DNA of 64,000 bases, taken from Microvelia longipes (taxonomy: Eukaryota > Arthropoda > Insecta > Hemiptera > Veliidae). A program made the translations under genes and the position numbers. Shown in pieces: positions 31,464 through 45,106 of the stretch. The first letter of the stretch is position 1; each line of letters opens with the position of its first letter. The stretch is taken from positions 73,701,988 through 73,765,987 of the forward strand of contig JACMZG010000008.1 in NCBI GenBank assembly GCA_018340805.1, read 5' to 3'. Under the pieces are notes generated by a model. The model searched no databases. It saw nothing but the letters and a program-made list of their open reading frames with translations, and was not told the origin of the DNA.

Positions 31464-31977
31464 TATTAAATTTGTATTATTATCATATTAAAGGCAAGGT
31501 AAATACAAAAAGACGAATAAAAAAACAAACATACATAGGTACATATTATTAAAAATATAGTGGCTCTTTTGTTGCTGCCTCTCATTAATTATTTTTTCAA
31601 AATGCGGAGTCTTTCACTGATTGCAAGGCGCAGATCAGATTCTGGATTGAGCCTGTTTCTTTGTTTGGTCTTTATTGCTATTAAATTACTAAACCCAAAG
31701 TCACAATGATAGGTTGTAACAATTTTTAATGTAATTTATAACTTACACTTATAGTGAACGGATAGTATTAAATAAAAATTCTAACTCTAATCAGTATATA
31801 ATAATTCATAAATAAATAATATTTTATTATTTATTGAAGTAACACACACAAAAGAAAAAAAATCTTTTTTTTACTTCTACAATATAGTTTGTAAAATTGC
31901 TCCTGGGACCCCCTAAAAACTCATTTGGGACCCCCAAGGGGTCCCAGGACCCCTGGTTGGGAACCACTGGTCTAGAT
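31314..31977 (-). mobile_element. hAT transposon remnant with 8-bp target duplication
   Basis: The element (31322-31969) has ends CAGTGTTTCCCAACC and GGTTGGGAACCACTG and an exact duplication GTCTAGAT (31314-31321, 31970-31977). A 70-bp (TA)n array lies inside. On the minus strand near 31590-31715 a frame reads like the C-terminal hAT transposase region (LIAIKTKQRNRLNPESDLRL), as in ZBED-type hAT proteins. It has lost most of the transposase and is non-autonomous. Confidence 0.9.
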
Positions 31978-32005
31978 GAACTGGGCACACTGTGGACTAG
32001 TCATA

Positions 32006-32708
32006 TGTGCCGCTATGTTCGGAGGGTGTGATTCCTAGATGGTTGGAGGTATACAAACCCTGGAGTGGATTTGTTGAGTGAGATAGAGAGTGCAGTGCTA
32101 ATATGACTCTACGGGTTTCAGCGTAAAAAATACGAAGAACATGATGATACGGATTACTTTGTAATAAAGGAAGTACGTTTACTTTGATAGATGAATTATC
32201 TACCTACGCGTTTTAACATGACGTAAGCAAAAAGAAAACAAAAGTAAAAAAATAATTATTGTATATTTAGATAATGAGAGGGTTGAAAATGATTATGTAA
32301 GTGAAATCAAGTTCTTAGTATATCCGATAGAATGCACCACTAGAGGGACACCGTTTTCACTTTTACTGACTTAAATGCTTGGTTATACTTTCAACAAAGA
32401 TATTTTCTAAGTTCAAATGATATTTCTTCACGATTATAAATATATTCTCGTGACAACTAATGTAAGTATAAGTTTATCGAACCTGAAAACAGGTTGTTCG
32501 ATACATCAGTTTAGAAGGTGTTTCGCCTTTAAGTGTAAAAATTATATTTTCTATTATAATTTATTTTAAGTTCATTATCTTTTAGCGAATTTTCATAATG
32601 AAAATGACGCTTATGAGGTTGTTCGGATGACGGAAGTTGAGGGTGGGAGTGAGTGGAATCGGTTCCTATTGGCTTCCTGATAACAAAATATATGTCCGAA
32701 AAAAGTTT
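32006..32708. other. No recognised feature
   Basis: Mixed-composition DNA; no ends, tandem repeats or credible open frame seen. Confidence 0.5.
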
Positions 32709-34487
<1,779 letters not shown>

Positions 34488-34735
34488 GCCTCTCAGGCCC
34501 GCGAAGCGGGGCTGTGTGGAGAGGCTGTGAAAATTCGCTAGGTACATGGCAAAATGCCATGTAACAAGAACAATAATGAAACAACACATCATACAAAACA
34601 ACAACAATGTGGCCGCGAAGCGGCCACAGGGAGGCCCCCGGGCCGCGAAGCGGCCCGGTGGGCCGACGTGCGGAGCGGACGAGGTGCGAAGCACCGAGGC
34701 CGCGTAGCGGCTACGGGCCGAAGGCCCGTATTTAT
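34488..34735. repeat. GC-rich array of GCGAAGC-core mini-hairpins
   Basis: Consecutive short palindromes in otherwise AT-rich DNA: GCCCGCGAAGCGGGGC (34498), GTGGCCGCGAAGCGGCCAC (34610), GGGCCGCGAAGCGGCCC (34640), GTGCGAAGCAC (34684), GGCCGCGTAGCGGCT (34700) and GGGCCGAAGGCCC (34716). An outer stem AGCCTCTC/GAGAGGCT encloses the first. The second part matches the modules at 1881-1930 and 61489-61540. Confidence 0.85.
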
Positions 34736-34904
34736 ATATCTACATCATAATGTTAATCTATCGATCTTGTGACGTTACAGAGCCTTATTTTTATCGTGCC
34801 AAAAATTCAGTGAATAGAATTGCTACGAATTTGGTGTACGTAATATTTAACAGTCATTGATTGAAATCCTTGAGAATAGATTTTTAACAAGAAAAGAATG
34901 TCGG

Positions 34905-35200
34905 GCGAATTTCCTTTGGAATGCGTGTTTCCATGCTTAAGGTTCCAGTTTATGCTTAACAAGCACTGCTCATATTTTGTCTGTATGTTTCAAAATAAAT
35001 GCCCATAATTATCCATGCTCACTATGCTCAGGGTTAAAGGTTTTTAGCGCCATTCCTTTGAAAAAATATATACATTATGAGTTACGGGCAGTGCTTGATA
35101 AATGAGTAACTTCTTAAGTTTTAAATCATAAACTGTAACCTTAAGGAAAATATAGGATGTTTAGCGCGGAAACACGCATTCCAAAGGAAATTTGAAAAGG
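34905..35200. mobile_element. Foldback MITE with GAATTTCCTTTGGAATGCG ends
   Basis: The left arm GGCGAATTTCCTTTGGAATG continues through GTGTTTCCATGCTTAAGG. The right arm is its inverse, ending at CATTCCAAAGGAAATTTG. Inner arms around AGCACTGCTCATA and GGGCAGTGCTTGA pair too. Related sequence, same order, lies at 62860-63120. Confidence 0.8.
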
Positions 35201-35274
35201 ACATGCGGACCATGTGTCAGAATTATTTTTTTAGTCATAAACGTATATATAACGTAAATAAAACGATACAAAAT

Positions 35275-35345
35275 TATCGTTCTCACTAGGATTTGAACCC
35301 AGGTACTCTGGCTTTGAGTACTTTGAGTGCTCTTAACATCTCCGG
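35275..35345 (-). repeat. tRNA-like segment
   Basis: The minus strand has GGAGATGTTAAGAGCAC (A-box-like) and CTGGGTTCAAATCCTAG (B box with a 4-bp T stem). The acceptor stem is not formed. Likely a SINE head or tRNA pseudogene. Confidence 0.45.
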
Positions 35346-35789
35346 ACCATTTTTCTTAAACTTACATCCCTAAACAACATCGTAAACGGCTTCTTACTTG
35401 AAATATGTTGTTTACTGGCTGTATTTTAGGATTTTCCTGAAATTGGATACCGTTTTTTCGAATTTTTGATTACTTTAGGTTGTCGTATTGGCTCAGACTG
35501 CTTTTAAATGATTCAGCGCCCCAAAAAACATTGGAAACGACTCCCTATTCGAAATGTATTTTTCACCAACCGTTATTTTGGTTTCCGGTAATTAACCAAG
35601 GTTTTTTCGACTTTTTGGTCACATAGAGTAACTTTGGACCGGTTCGAAGTTGATACGAGTTGATTCGATTTAGCGATCACGAAAACATATATAAGGACCT
35701 TTTTATATACCCTAATATACCTTTTATCTTACTCAGCAAACCAGGTTAATAACGTCACCAAAACATGTGATTTTGTGCAAAATAGACAT
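35346..35789. other. Dispersed repeat fragment
   Basis: AACCAAGGTTTTTTCGACTT, then TTTGGTCAC and a GGACCGGTTCGAAGTTGATA string, resembles 62720-62800 read inverted. Confidence 0.5.
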
Positions 35790-36537
35790 TTTGTGCAGCG
35801 TGGGAAAATAATGCGAGGGAGCCAGCCATGAGGTTAATCCAAGATGTTAAACCACGCCACTTGGGATGGTCTAATTCAGCTGAAACCGGTCTCCATCGAT
35901 TAAGCTGGGGTTCTGCTAACCCTACACACTTATACTCATTAGAAATAGCACAGAAAGCCGTGATAAAAACTATTCTCAAAAAACCAAGACTTTACCCCAC
36001 AGACCAGTTATTTAGAGACTTTCCAGTCCTCACAAAAAAAAAATTATTTACTAAACAAGTGCTACTAAAATATTTTAATGAAAAAAAGACTATAATAATC
36101 ACGATCATAGTACAAGAAATAAAACAAATAGAAAAGTAAAAAAAATTAAATGTAGAACATTATTGTTGCAGCGTCAGGCTTTTGTGAGGAGACCTATTCT
36201 TTTTAATACGCTACCCGATCATATTAAAACTAACTTATACTATAAAGATTACAAAAAAGAAATAATAGAATTTCTCTTATACTTAATTTCATTAAGTATA
36301 AAAGAAATTAAGCTTAATTTCATTAAGCTACTTCAAGTACTAACAAGAAGTAGCTTGAGAATAAAAATCTAAACGAAAAGCTAGCCACGCACAAGCCCTA
36401 AGCTTATGTGGCTAGTAAGATCTTATTTATAAACAAATAACATTATGAATAGATGTAATAAGACTTTCAGAGCCTTTTGAATGATTGTATTGTGCATTAC
36501 TCTTATTTTTTAAATAAATTATTATTATTATTATTTT
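35790..36537 (+). mobile_element. 5'-truncated LINE fragment (RT C-terminal region)
   Basis: The frame at 35828-36139 contains LEIAQKAVIKTILKKPRLYP and LFRDFPVLTKKKLF, the C-terminal thumb region of CR1/Jockey-type RT. A second frame at 36163-36372 continues with RRPILFNTLPDHIKTNLYY. The 3' end is an (ATT)n tail at 36516-36533. The first 80 bp (to about 35870) match the MITE at 9395-9460, so the LINE copy begins within or beside a MITE fragment. Confidence 0.75.
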
Positions 36538-37247
36538 ATATTAAGTTGTTTTTATTACATAAATCAGAATAAGTTTAAACTAATCATCCGTGCATCGATC
36601 ACACCTAAGGTATGCCATTCATACCATTTTTAGTAACTATTCTTTGTGCAGTATTTAAAATTATGCAATAACAATAATAAAGCCTATATAATAAAAAAAA
36701 CCTTCTTACTATTTTTAACGTCTGCGTCCAGACTTTTATCTCTTGTATGCACTTTAGGAGTAAAATGCCATTATTCTCTCACAATAATTAAACCCTTCTC
36801 GGCATCGCCTCGAAAGTTAAATTCATACCAACATGTAGCTTTTAGAATAAACTTCATATATATTTAATTAATTAAAGTAACTAATTATAGTATGTTACAA
36901 GACTGGGGAAAAAAGGTTTTTTTATACCGTGGCGACTGTAATTACTGTCGAGTGAAGGGAGACAGTAAAAGGAGCAGAGGTGAAAGAAGACATCCCTAGT
37001 CGTGTATCTATGCTAATTTTTTCGGGCGGAGTAATAGTAAAATAGACTATTTAGAATAAAATAGCATAAAGTATAAAAATTTGCCGGTACACTTCCTTTG
37101 ATCACCTCGTGGTCAATAGTTTCAAGTCTAGCGGCTTATTTTCAATGTCTGAATCACTATCCATGATTATTAAACATTTATTAATAAATAATTAATACCT
37201 AAATTTCTAATATTTAAATTATAACCGCTAGTGAATTTTATACCATA
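36538..37247. other. No recognised feature
   Basis: AT-rich. GGCGACTGTAATTACTGTCG near 36931 is a short palindrome of a type also seen at 37440-37505. Confidence 0.5.
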
Positions 37248-37321
37248 AGGATGTAAATAAAAGTCTATCCACAAATAAAATTTATGGATTTTATTTGTGG
37301 ATAGACTTTTATTTACATCCT
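37248..37321. repeat. Perfect 34-bp inverted repeat with 6-nt loop
   Basis: 37248-37281 is the exact reverse complement of 37288-37321; the loop is TTATGG. The 13-mer CCTAAATTTCTAA lies at 37198-37210 and again at 37319-37331. Confidence 0.95.
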
Positions 37322-38205
37322 AAATTTCTAAAAATAATAAAACTTCGTTAACGTTCAAATGGAAACATTCAATTATTTATTTTATAAACAAAAATAAAGG
37401 AAGGTAAACTACTAGCGCCTATGCGACAGAAAAAACATTTTACCGCTGCCGACAGTAAAAAACTATGAAACTGTCGCGGACAGTGAAAACTACAAAACTG
37501 TCGCAGACGATAAAAAAACACATTTCACACAATTTTTGTGAGGATTTAAAGTGCCTACTGTACAGCCGATGGGAAACAAAAATATTTTTAACATAGTAGA
37601 AAAGTTAAAGTAATTATCTATACAACTTTGCTACAAGGATTAGCAAAAAATATAGTTTAGATCAAAAATTAAAGTAAAGATAAGTGCATAAGTGGCAAAT
37701 TGCCATTCACAAAACCCGACCTAATACATGCATACTAAAACATCAATATTGGGTTTAAAACTATAAAAATTAATATAATAGTCATAAGCGACTGTCTTAA
37801 AAAGGTTTTAATGTAATAAACCGGAAAGAGCCATAATGTTTAGGGTCGGTTTTATTTCACATATATACACGGCGAGTCGAAACTAATTTAGGTATTATTT
37901 ATGACCTGGAATAATTGAAAACAACATAGAAAATTAATTTAAACCTGGTTTAAATTAATGTCTTAAAATTGAATAAATTAATTTATAACAATAAATATAA
38001 TAACGAGATTATTTTCCCACACTACTTACGCATAATATCTTATTGTAATTTTTATTTTATTCATAAAGACGTCAAGTAAATAGACAACATCTTGTACAGT
38101 TAACTAGATGCAATGCTACATTAATAAAAAGTTAAAGTAAAATGCAATCTAGAATTCAATGAGAGCATAAACTTGAATAATACCACCTCATTTTCTTATA
38201 ATCAG
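37322..38205. other. No gene; short CTGTCGC repeats
   Basis: 37445-37510 carries three spaced copies of CTGTCGC(G/A)GACAGT-like palindromes with AAAAACTA between. Nothing else recognised. Confidence 0.5.
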
Positions 38206-38602
38206 AAACGGCATTGTAAGAATACAAACCCGCATAACAACCCAGGTCTAACACATTTCATGGAATTCACGCACGTGGTTGTAAAAACACCAACCCGCAT
38301 AACAACACAGGTCCAACACATTTTCTGGAATTCACGCACGTGGTTGTAAAAACACCAACCCGTATAACAACACAGGTCCAACACATTTTCTGGAATTCAC
38401 GCACGTGGTTGTAAAAACACCAATCCGCATAACAACACTGGTCCAACATATTTTCCGGAATTCACGCACGTGGTCGTAGAAACGCAAACCCGCATAACAA
38501 CCCAGGTCCAACACATTTTCTGGAATTCACGCACGTGGTTGTAAAAACACCAACCCGCATAACAACACAGGTCCAACACATTTTTCGATACTCGCGCATA
38601 GG
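38206..38602. repeat. 65-bp minisatellite, six units
   Basis: Repeats of CCCGCATAACAACACAGGTC ... TCTGGAATTCACGCACGTGG with exact 65-bp spacing (38229, 38294, 38359, 38424, 38489, 38554). Because 65 is not a multiple of 3, all frames are sampled and several 60-codon open frames result; none is a gene. Confidence 0.95.
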
Positions 38603-38866
38603 GTCTTAGTATTCAACACCAAGGATCTTGAATAAAGGGGATGGTCCGCTAAGTCGTTTTTCCATGTAACAAAGTGATCCTCTTGAAGATAAAAATAAAA
38701 AGAGAAATCCATCAAAAAATATATGCCAAAAACAAAGTGGTGCACGGTACGAACTGCGCATGCTTACAATAATCACATTAAATTAAATTAATAAAATCCA
38801 GGTCTTAAATTTAGTGGGAAACTTACCTTCCGACGAAAGGTTTCCTACTGTAGGTTATAAACAAAT
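38603..38866 (-). repeat. Dispersed repeat, paralogue of the Pao target region
   Basis: On the minus strand GTAAGCATGCGCAGTTCGTA ... CATCCCCTTTATTCAAGATC parallels 27535-27649 joined to 30805-30845. Confidence 0.6.
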
Positions 38867-39197
38867 AGTAACACCATAGAGATATATTACTAGAGGGGCC
38901 CTATTGGTAGAATATTGAAACACCGAAGAAATAACCTAACTACTTTTGAATATCAATAATCAAATGAATAGAACAACATTACAGAGAATTATATAGTAGA
39001 ACGTTGAAAATATAAATAAAAACACAAACAATGTGCAGGAAGCCGAAAAAATTGATTTCTTATAACCTTAACTTACTCTTAGGAAAGGTTTTAATGAGGT
39101 TACACAGAGCCCCTGAGAGCCCCAAAATGATGTTTCAGGACTCTTAATGTATTGAGATAGGCTACGCTCATTTAGTATATATCTCTACGAGTAACAC
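38867..39197 (-). mobile_element. MITE with CATAGAGATATA ends and 8-bp target duplication (copy 1)
   Basis: The element 38875-39189 (315 bp) begins CATAGAGATATATTACTAG and ends with the inverse (AGTATATATCTCTACG). The target duplication AGTAACAC is exact (38867-38874, 39190-39197). Same family as 56081-56401 in opposite orientation (shared CAATAGGGCCCCTCTAG, GAGAGCCCC and GGTTTTAATGAGGTTACAC-type strings). The 8-bp duplication suggests hAT or P superfamily; the ends do not settle which. Confidence 0.88.
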
Positions 39198-39872
39198 TAA
39201 TTGCGTCACCGTCAAGAAAAAACTAACTTTGTAGCCTATAGTGGCATAATATACTATTATTATTTTATTTAGAAAAGGTTCAATAGAGTTCGTTTATTAA
39301 TCATTATACAGTAGAAGCTTCTTGTCGTTGTTTCAAATCAGTCTAATATTGCAGTACTTCGGTGTTTAAGTACTGAACTGATAAAAAAAAATTAATTAAT
39401 AAGCCTCTTACAAGCCAACTGCAGTGACCGATTCAAAGTTCCAAGGAATAAAGCACTAGAACTGGACGGCGCGACGGACGTCAATCCGGTCAAGTTTTAC
39501 TTCGCGGGGGACTTCCTACGCACCTAACTGACTCACTGAACGACAGGATGTGTCCAATTATTAATCTCTAGACCGGTGATAAGCATACGTCACATTATAT
39601 TATTCATTTTTTAAATAAATTTAAATTTATAATTGAATAAAACCTCAGTTTTTTTTACATTAAGTTGAAGCAATCTGTATTTTACATATATAACTCGTGC
39701 CTCCTAGAGATTCGTTTATATTAGTTTTTTAGATAAAAGTAATCCACGCCAAGTAATCAATCTGCACGTTGGCCATTAAGTTTCCTTCATATCAATTATG
39801 ATGTACAGAACAAATAAGGCTAAATTGATTGACATCATTTTTTCAATTAACATATTCATTGTCATTAAGACA
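39198..39872. other. No recognised feature
   Basis: A GC-richer patch at 39415-39550 (CGGCGCGACGGACGTCAATC) is unique in the window; no coding or RNA signature found. Confidence 0.5.
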
Positions 39873-40705
39873 TATCAGGTACGGGGTACCTCGGAAACAT
39901 TTCTCACCTTATCGGATTCGCTACGCTCATCCTCACCTTTTCATGCTCGCTACGCTCATTCTCACCTTTTCATGCTCGCTACGCTCATTCTCACCTTTTC
40001 ATGCTTACTACGCTCATTTTCACTTTTTCATGCTTGCTGCGCTCGTCCTCAGAATATGTAAAATATCCAATTTATTATTTTGTATATCATCAGACTCACT
40101 CGGTCTTATAAAAAAGATCAGTTTTAATCCCTGTTATTACCCATCCAGGTTCTAGATGTGTCCGCAAGTACCACGCGCGACGATGCTTTAAATTAGTGAT
40201 CCGATGAAAACTATGGATATACACCGCTCGTATTAAATTTACTATTCTTATTTACAACCTAAAGATATATATACTCGTACCCAATTTCAAATGATAGATT
40301 TTTAACAATTCTTTAAAAATTGCACACAAGTCATTTAGTTAAAATTGAACTAATTCCCGTAATGAGAAATTTGACAAATTTGTTGGCCCTATAAAGTGCT
40401 ACATCAATGGCAAATTTTAAATCCTATTATTGTTACGTGTTTAATGAATTTTTGCTAAATCATTAATGGTGCATTAATTGATTTCCATATCACAGTCAAA
40501 CCTTTTGATTAATTTGTTTACAAAGTTTCTGGTTTCTCGCGTGAACCCACAGGGAGTTATTATACAAACAGAAACTCACACTCATACACATAGAACCAGA
40601 AAACTTGATCAAATCCCACAGATGGTCACAATAACACCTGAAACCGATAATTCGGTCAGAATTCCATTTTATTGCAAAGACAATACTTTTTTGAGACATT
40701 TTTAG
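39873..40705 (-). mobile_element. 5S-containing family, full-length copy
   Basis: On the minus strand: block A 40700-40550 (ATTATCGGTTTCAGGTGTTA), blocks B and C 40540-40230, the 5S-like segment 40206-40136 (CATCGGATCACTAATTTAAA, GCATCGTCG, GTGGTACTTG, CCTGGATGGG) and the tail 40060-39873. In the tail the mini-hairpin unit (GATGAGCGTAGCGAATCC type) has itself been tandemly amplified about four times at about 35-bp spacing (39912-40050). Confidence 0.8.
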
Positions 40706-43700
40706 CGACTCAAGCCTATTATTCCTTAAATTAATTGATTAGAAGACAGAGTAGTGCAGTTAATGAAGTGTAATTAGTATAACCATGTATAATTATTACT
40801 TAATAATGTATAATAGGTTCCTCGCACGTTTTTCAATGCAGAAACATTAAGCTGTAGCGTCTTTTTGGTTATTCAAGAAATTTTAAAAAAATCACTCACC
40901 TTTAAAATGAATTTTAAATAGAAAAATTAAATTTATGGGAAAATATTGTTATTCATAGAGTTAGAACCAACATTAGTTTTCCTTTTTGAAAAAATGTTAA
41001 ATCAACCCGTAAAGTATACAAGTTCCTCAACTAATTTTTGAAGCATAAATGTTTTGTTTAGTTTTAAGTTCCATAAATGACTTGTTACATCTTCTAGGCA
41101 TATGTAATAAATAATGAGTATTATTATTACAGCATCACAAGGTTGAGGACACAAGACGGATTGAATAATAATAATAGTAAATGAGACCTAATCATAGAGA
41201 CCTAATCATACATATCATATTAATACAAAAATGTTTCATAACTTAATCTTGCTCAATGTGTTCTAACTCACTGACCCCCTCTTTTATTTTTCACTCTTCA
41301 CATAACACATTTAACTAGCTTACTTGCAATATATGTATATATTCTTTTAAATAAAAAAAACAAGTTCCAACACATCTGTAATGAAATATGAAGCATTAAG
41401 AATAATTTTTAACATCAAAATTGTATTTACAATTCATTAAAACAATCAATCAATTAAATCATTACATTAATTTCATTCAATTAATTTTTTAACAAACAAG
41501 AAAAAATAAGTAGATGGTTCAAGAGATAAATACAATCTACAGTGAAACCTAGTTATCGAGGAAGCAAAATCCAAATCGTAAATTAGAAAATAAAAAAACT
41601 GTATCGATTTTGAAATCTATACCCTATCTATACAAGTAGCGTCGTAAATTAAAAAATAAAAATAAAACTTGTTGAAACTTAACAACATTATTTTACAGGA
41701 GAGATAATATTTTATTTATTTTTGTTACGTATTTCGTTGTAAGTTATGGTCCTTCAGTAACCGGTTTTATTATAGTGAATTATTTGGTTTTTGTATCTTC
41801 GATATAGAATTGTAAAATCGATGAAGATGTAGAGCAGTAAAAAAAACGTTAAAAGTTGTAAAACATGGTCAAAGAAATATTTAAAGACGTATGAAAAAAA
41901 ATCAGTGAAATATGCGATCCCTACCGGATTGTGGCATGGAATGATTAAAAACAATTCAAGCATTATCTTAAAAAAACCTGCTTCGTGTTTCGGAATCTTA
42001 AAACAAAAAAAAATTAATTGATAGTAGAACATCTAAGAAAACTCGAAAATCTCATTTAAATAGATTCATTAATAAAGAAAAGGATATTTCTTAAGGATCA
42101 CAAGGGTATTTCGGATACGCGGATGATACCTTTAAAGTTAGAAACCGTGAAAAAGACTTCGGGCGCTACCTTGTATCCATTGTATTAAGAATTAGGAAAC
42201 CTTATCAAAAGATATAACATAAACATATATATCATACAAATAAATTATTAATTTATTCACTTATTTAATAGCATATTCATAGAAACGAATTTAAATGAAT
42301 TAATACAAATTTTAAGCCAAAATTTTAAGAAGAAACCACCCATACCGAAAAAGTAAGAAAAAAATCTCTAGGAGATTTAACGAACCAGTGACCTCTTATT
42401 ATGATAATAAATCATATCGGATCCCAGAAATTAAAATCATTAACAGATGGATGTAGATCATTAATAATTCTTGGATGAATTCATATGGAAGATTACAAGG
42501 TATATTCTTTGATCTTTGCCTAAGATTGTTGTAATGTTGGATTTTTATCAATTTATTAGACCACATGACATTGAATTAAGCAGAATCCTATAATATATAG
42601 GATTTATTTGAATGGGTTACATTTTATCGAATTCTCAACAGAAAATGATGCTTACATGGGAATGGGTAAGCAAAACTCGAGCGATCACAATTTCTTGGAC
42701 TGACCAAAGTCAATGAACAGAGGGCAAAATAGGTTAGGTAAATTAATAGAGGTCATTTGAAAACGTTTATAAGTCATTAAGTAACACGGTGAGAGTAAAT
42801 ATTATCGACACATAATTTACAGAAAACATATAAAAGTCTAATAGAGCATTTGGCTTTTCTGCACTAAAATTTTTGAAAATCCTCTTTCCATGATGAAGAT
42901 TATAAAGCCTGTATGAACATGATACATTTTCTTTTTTAAGATTCGCTAACAAATGAAAATAAAAGTTTAGCATCACTGACGAACACATTATGTCATAAAA
43001 ATGATAGAATATTATAGGAAATTATAGGAAAAAACATTAAAAAAATAATACCAACTTCTTAAATTATTCTTGCTTATGATTAAACTCTACATTTCTATGT
43101 ATTAAACGTTTAGACTTGATAAAGCTCCAAGCAAGAAAACAATTACTCAAAAATACAAATTTTGACTTAAAAGATACATAAAAGTGATTGACGAGGCACG
43201 CGTGGTCAGAATAATATAAATTATGAAATAGCACCCAAGGACCACCCGTAAAATTATCCCTAAACTAATTTTGACAAAGAACTGACATCAATACATCCGA
43301 CACTGTGGATACATACTGTTAAACGTGCCCTACATTTATTTCTGACACTTATGATGAAGGTGTACAAAATAAATTTTAAAAGTTCTCATACGTTCTCAAG
43401 AGAAGGTCCTTGGGTTAGAATCTAATTTGTCCAAACTATTATATTAAATACCCATCAATAATAATAATGGTTTCAAATTGTGGTTAGAAGAGAAAAAGAT
43501 TTGAAATTTCGGATAGCTCGAGGCGTTAGGATAAACCGCGTTCTTTATAAGGTTAATTAGGCTGTTTGCGGAAAACCGCACCGCAGGAACGATATAATAA
43601 TACTTCTGTTTTGATTCTGTTAACCTCTGGCGGTTGTATAAAAGTGATGTCTTTTTATGAATATTTTAAGTTTAAATCGATATTTTTGAAAAATTTATTA

Positions 43701-44714
43701 AAAATAAAATAAACGTGTCAGAGATAAAGTTTAGAGAAACTTATCATACAAGTAACGAGCCGTCACATCTCGTGGTAACATTTTCAATTACACCTCCAAC
43801 ACACCATCCTCATCACGGTCGCGTCTTATAAATACGAATATTGTAGACGGATGTAAGCACTCGGTGATTGGGTATATATGTAGTATAATCACGATGGTCT
43901 TGACAGGTTTAATTGAATATGTGATGGTACCTCGGAGCGTTTCCAAATAGAGTCGTTTCACACCAAGGTGGTTCCGTTCACACCGGGTCTCTGTTCTATT
44001 GTGTTAGACGAGCTTCATTACTGGTTTAATCATGTGCGCTCTCACGACCTTCCTTGCAGCTTTACCTTCATTTAAATCTTTATTAGATGTTGATTTGGAC
44101 GGCTTGAATACGGTCCGGCCGCTGACTCTTTATACCCTTCAAATACGATCTGGCTACACAACATTTTCAATCTTGAATACTTTCATTACCCCGCAAAAAG
44201 TATTTAATCTCCGTCCAGTTATACCAGAGGTCACATGCTGGAATGTAAAAAGCTCATTAAATTTGATTGAAATAAAATGATTTAATACAGCATAGCTGCA
44301 CTTGCCAACAACTTTAATAGAAATTAAAGTAATAAAAAGTCTTAGAATACATGCCGTCATATCTTACCGCCATATTATACCTTAAAATTATGCCTAATGA
44401 TACCCAATAAACCATATTCTGATATGAAATAGAATATGGATGGAATGATATAAGATGGAACTGATATAGGATGAAATTATTACGTCTGCCGCTTTCTCGC
44501 TAAACTGGTAATACATCATATCTGTCTCTTGTAGAACGTTTTTTCAATTTTATACCTATATGGTAAAAGTGAGTGCAAAATAAAAACTGAAGATAGAAAT
44601 ATATAGAAAGTCTCGCGGGAGGTTCCACGTTCTAGGTGAATTTCCTTCAATATGTTTGCTTTCTGCCACTAAAATGCAAACCCCCCTTAAGGTTTGTTAG
44701 TTTTACTGCAATTA
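40706..44714. other. 4-kb stretch without recognised feature
   Basis: AT-rich; short frames on both strands have no motif. 43500-44280 is less AT-rich, with CpG-containing patches and a TATATGTAGTATAATC-type core at 43869; an 82-codon frame (44032-44280) has no known domain. The patch could be an enhancer, promoter or unspliced exon, but nothing decides. Confidence 0.4.
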
Positions 44715-45106
44715 ATAAATAAATAAATAAATAAATAAATTTATTTCATTCTTTTGACTTTTACAAGAATTAGAAATTGTCATACAAGATTATATAATAA
44801 CAAGTATTCCATTTACAAACAATAAAAAAATAAATATTAAAAATATAATAATTCACTACATTTTTGAGAGATCGTCATTAAGAAAATTCTTTAAGACAAT
44901 AATACTCTTTTTCAAGTAAAAATTTTTGAGTCTATTTTTAAAAGTTGTAATTTTTTTGATGCCTGTTATATGTTCAGGTAATTTATTATAAAACATTTGA
45001 CCAAGTATTCTGGAGATTTTTTAATATTTCATATTTACAGCTTTTTACCTCAAGCTTATTGACATTCCGAGTAATATAAATACCTTTATTTAAATTTTCA
45101 AACAAA

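Noticed and set aside
38202..38579. Series of overlapping 60-residue frames spaced 65 bp apart
   Set aside because: Shadows of the 65-bp minisatellite.
41500..42150. Possible pogo-like MITE starting CAGTGAAACCTAGTTATCG
   Set aside because: No matching inverted end could be found.
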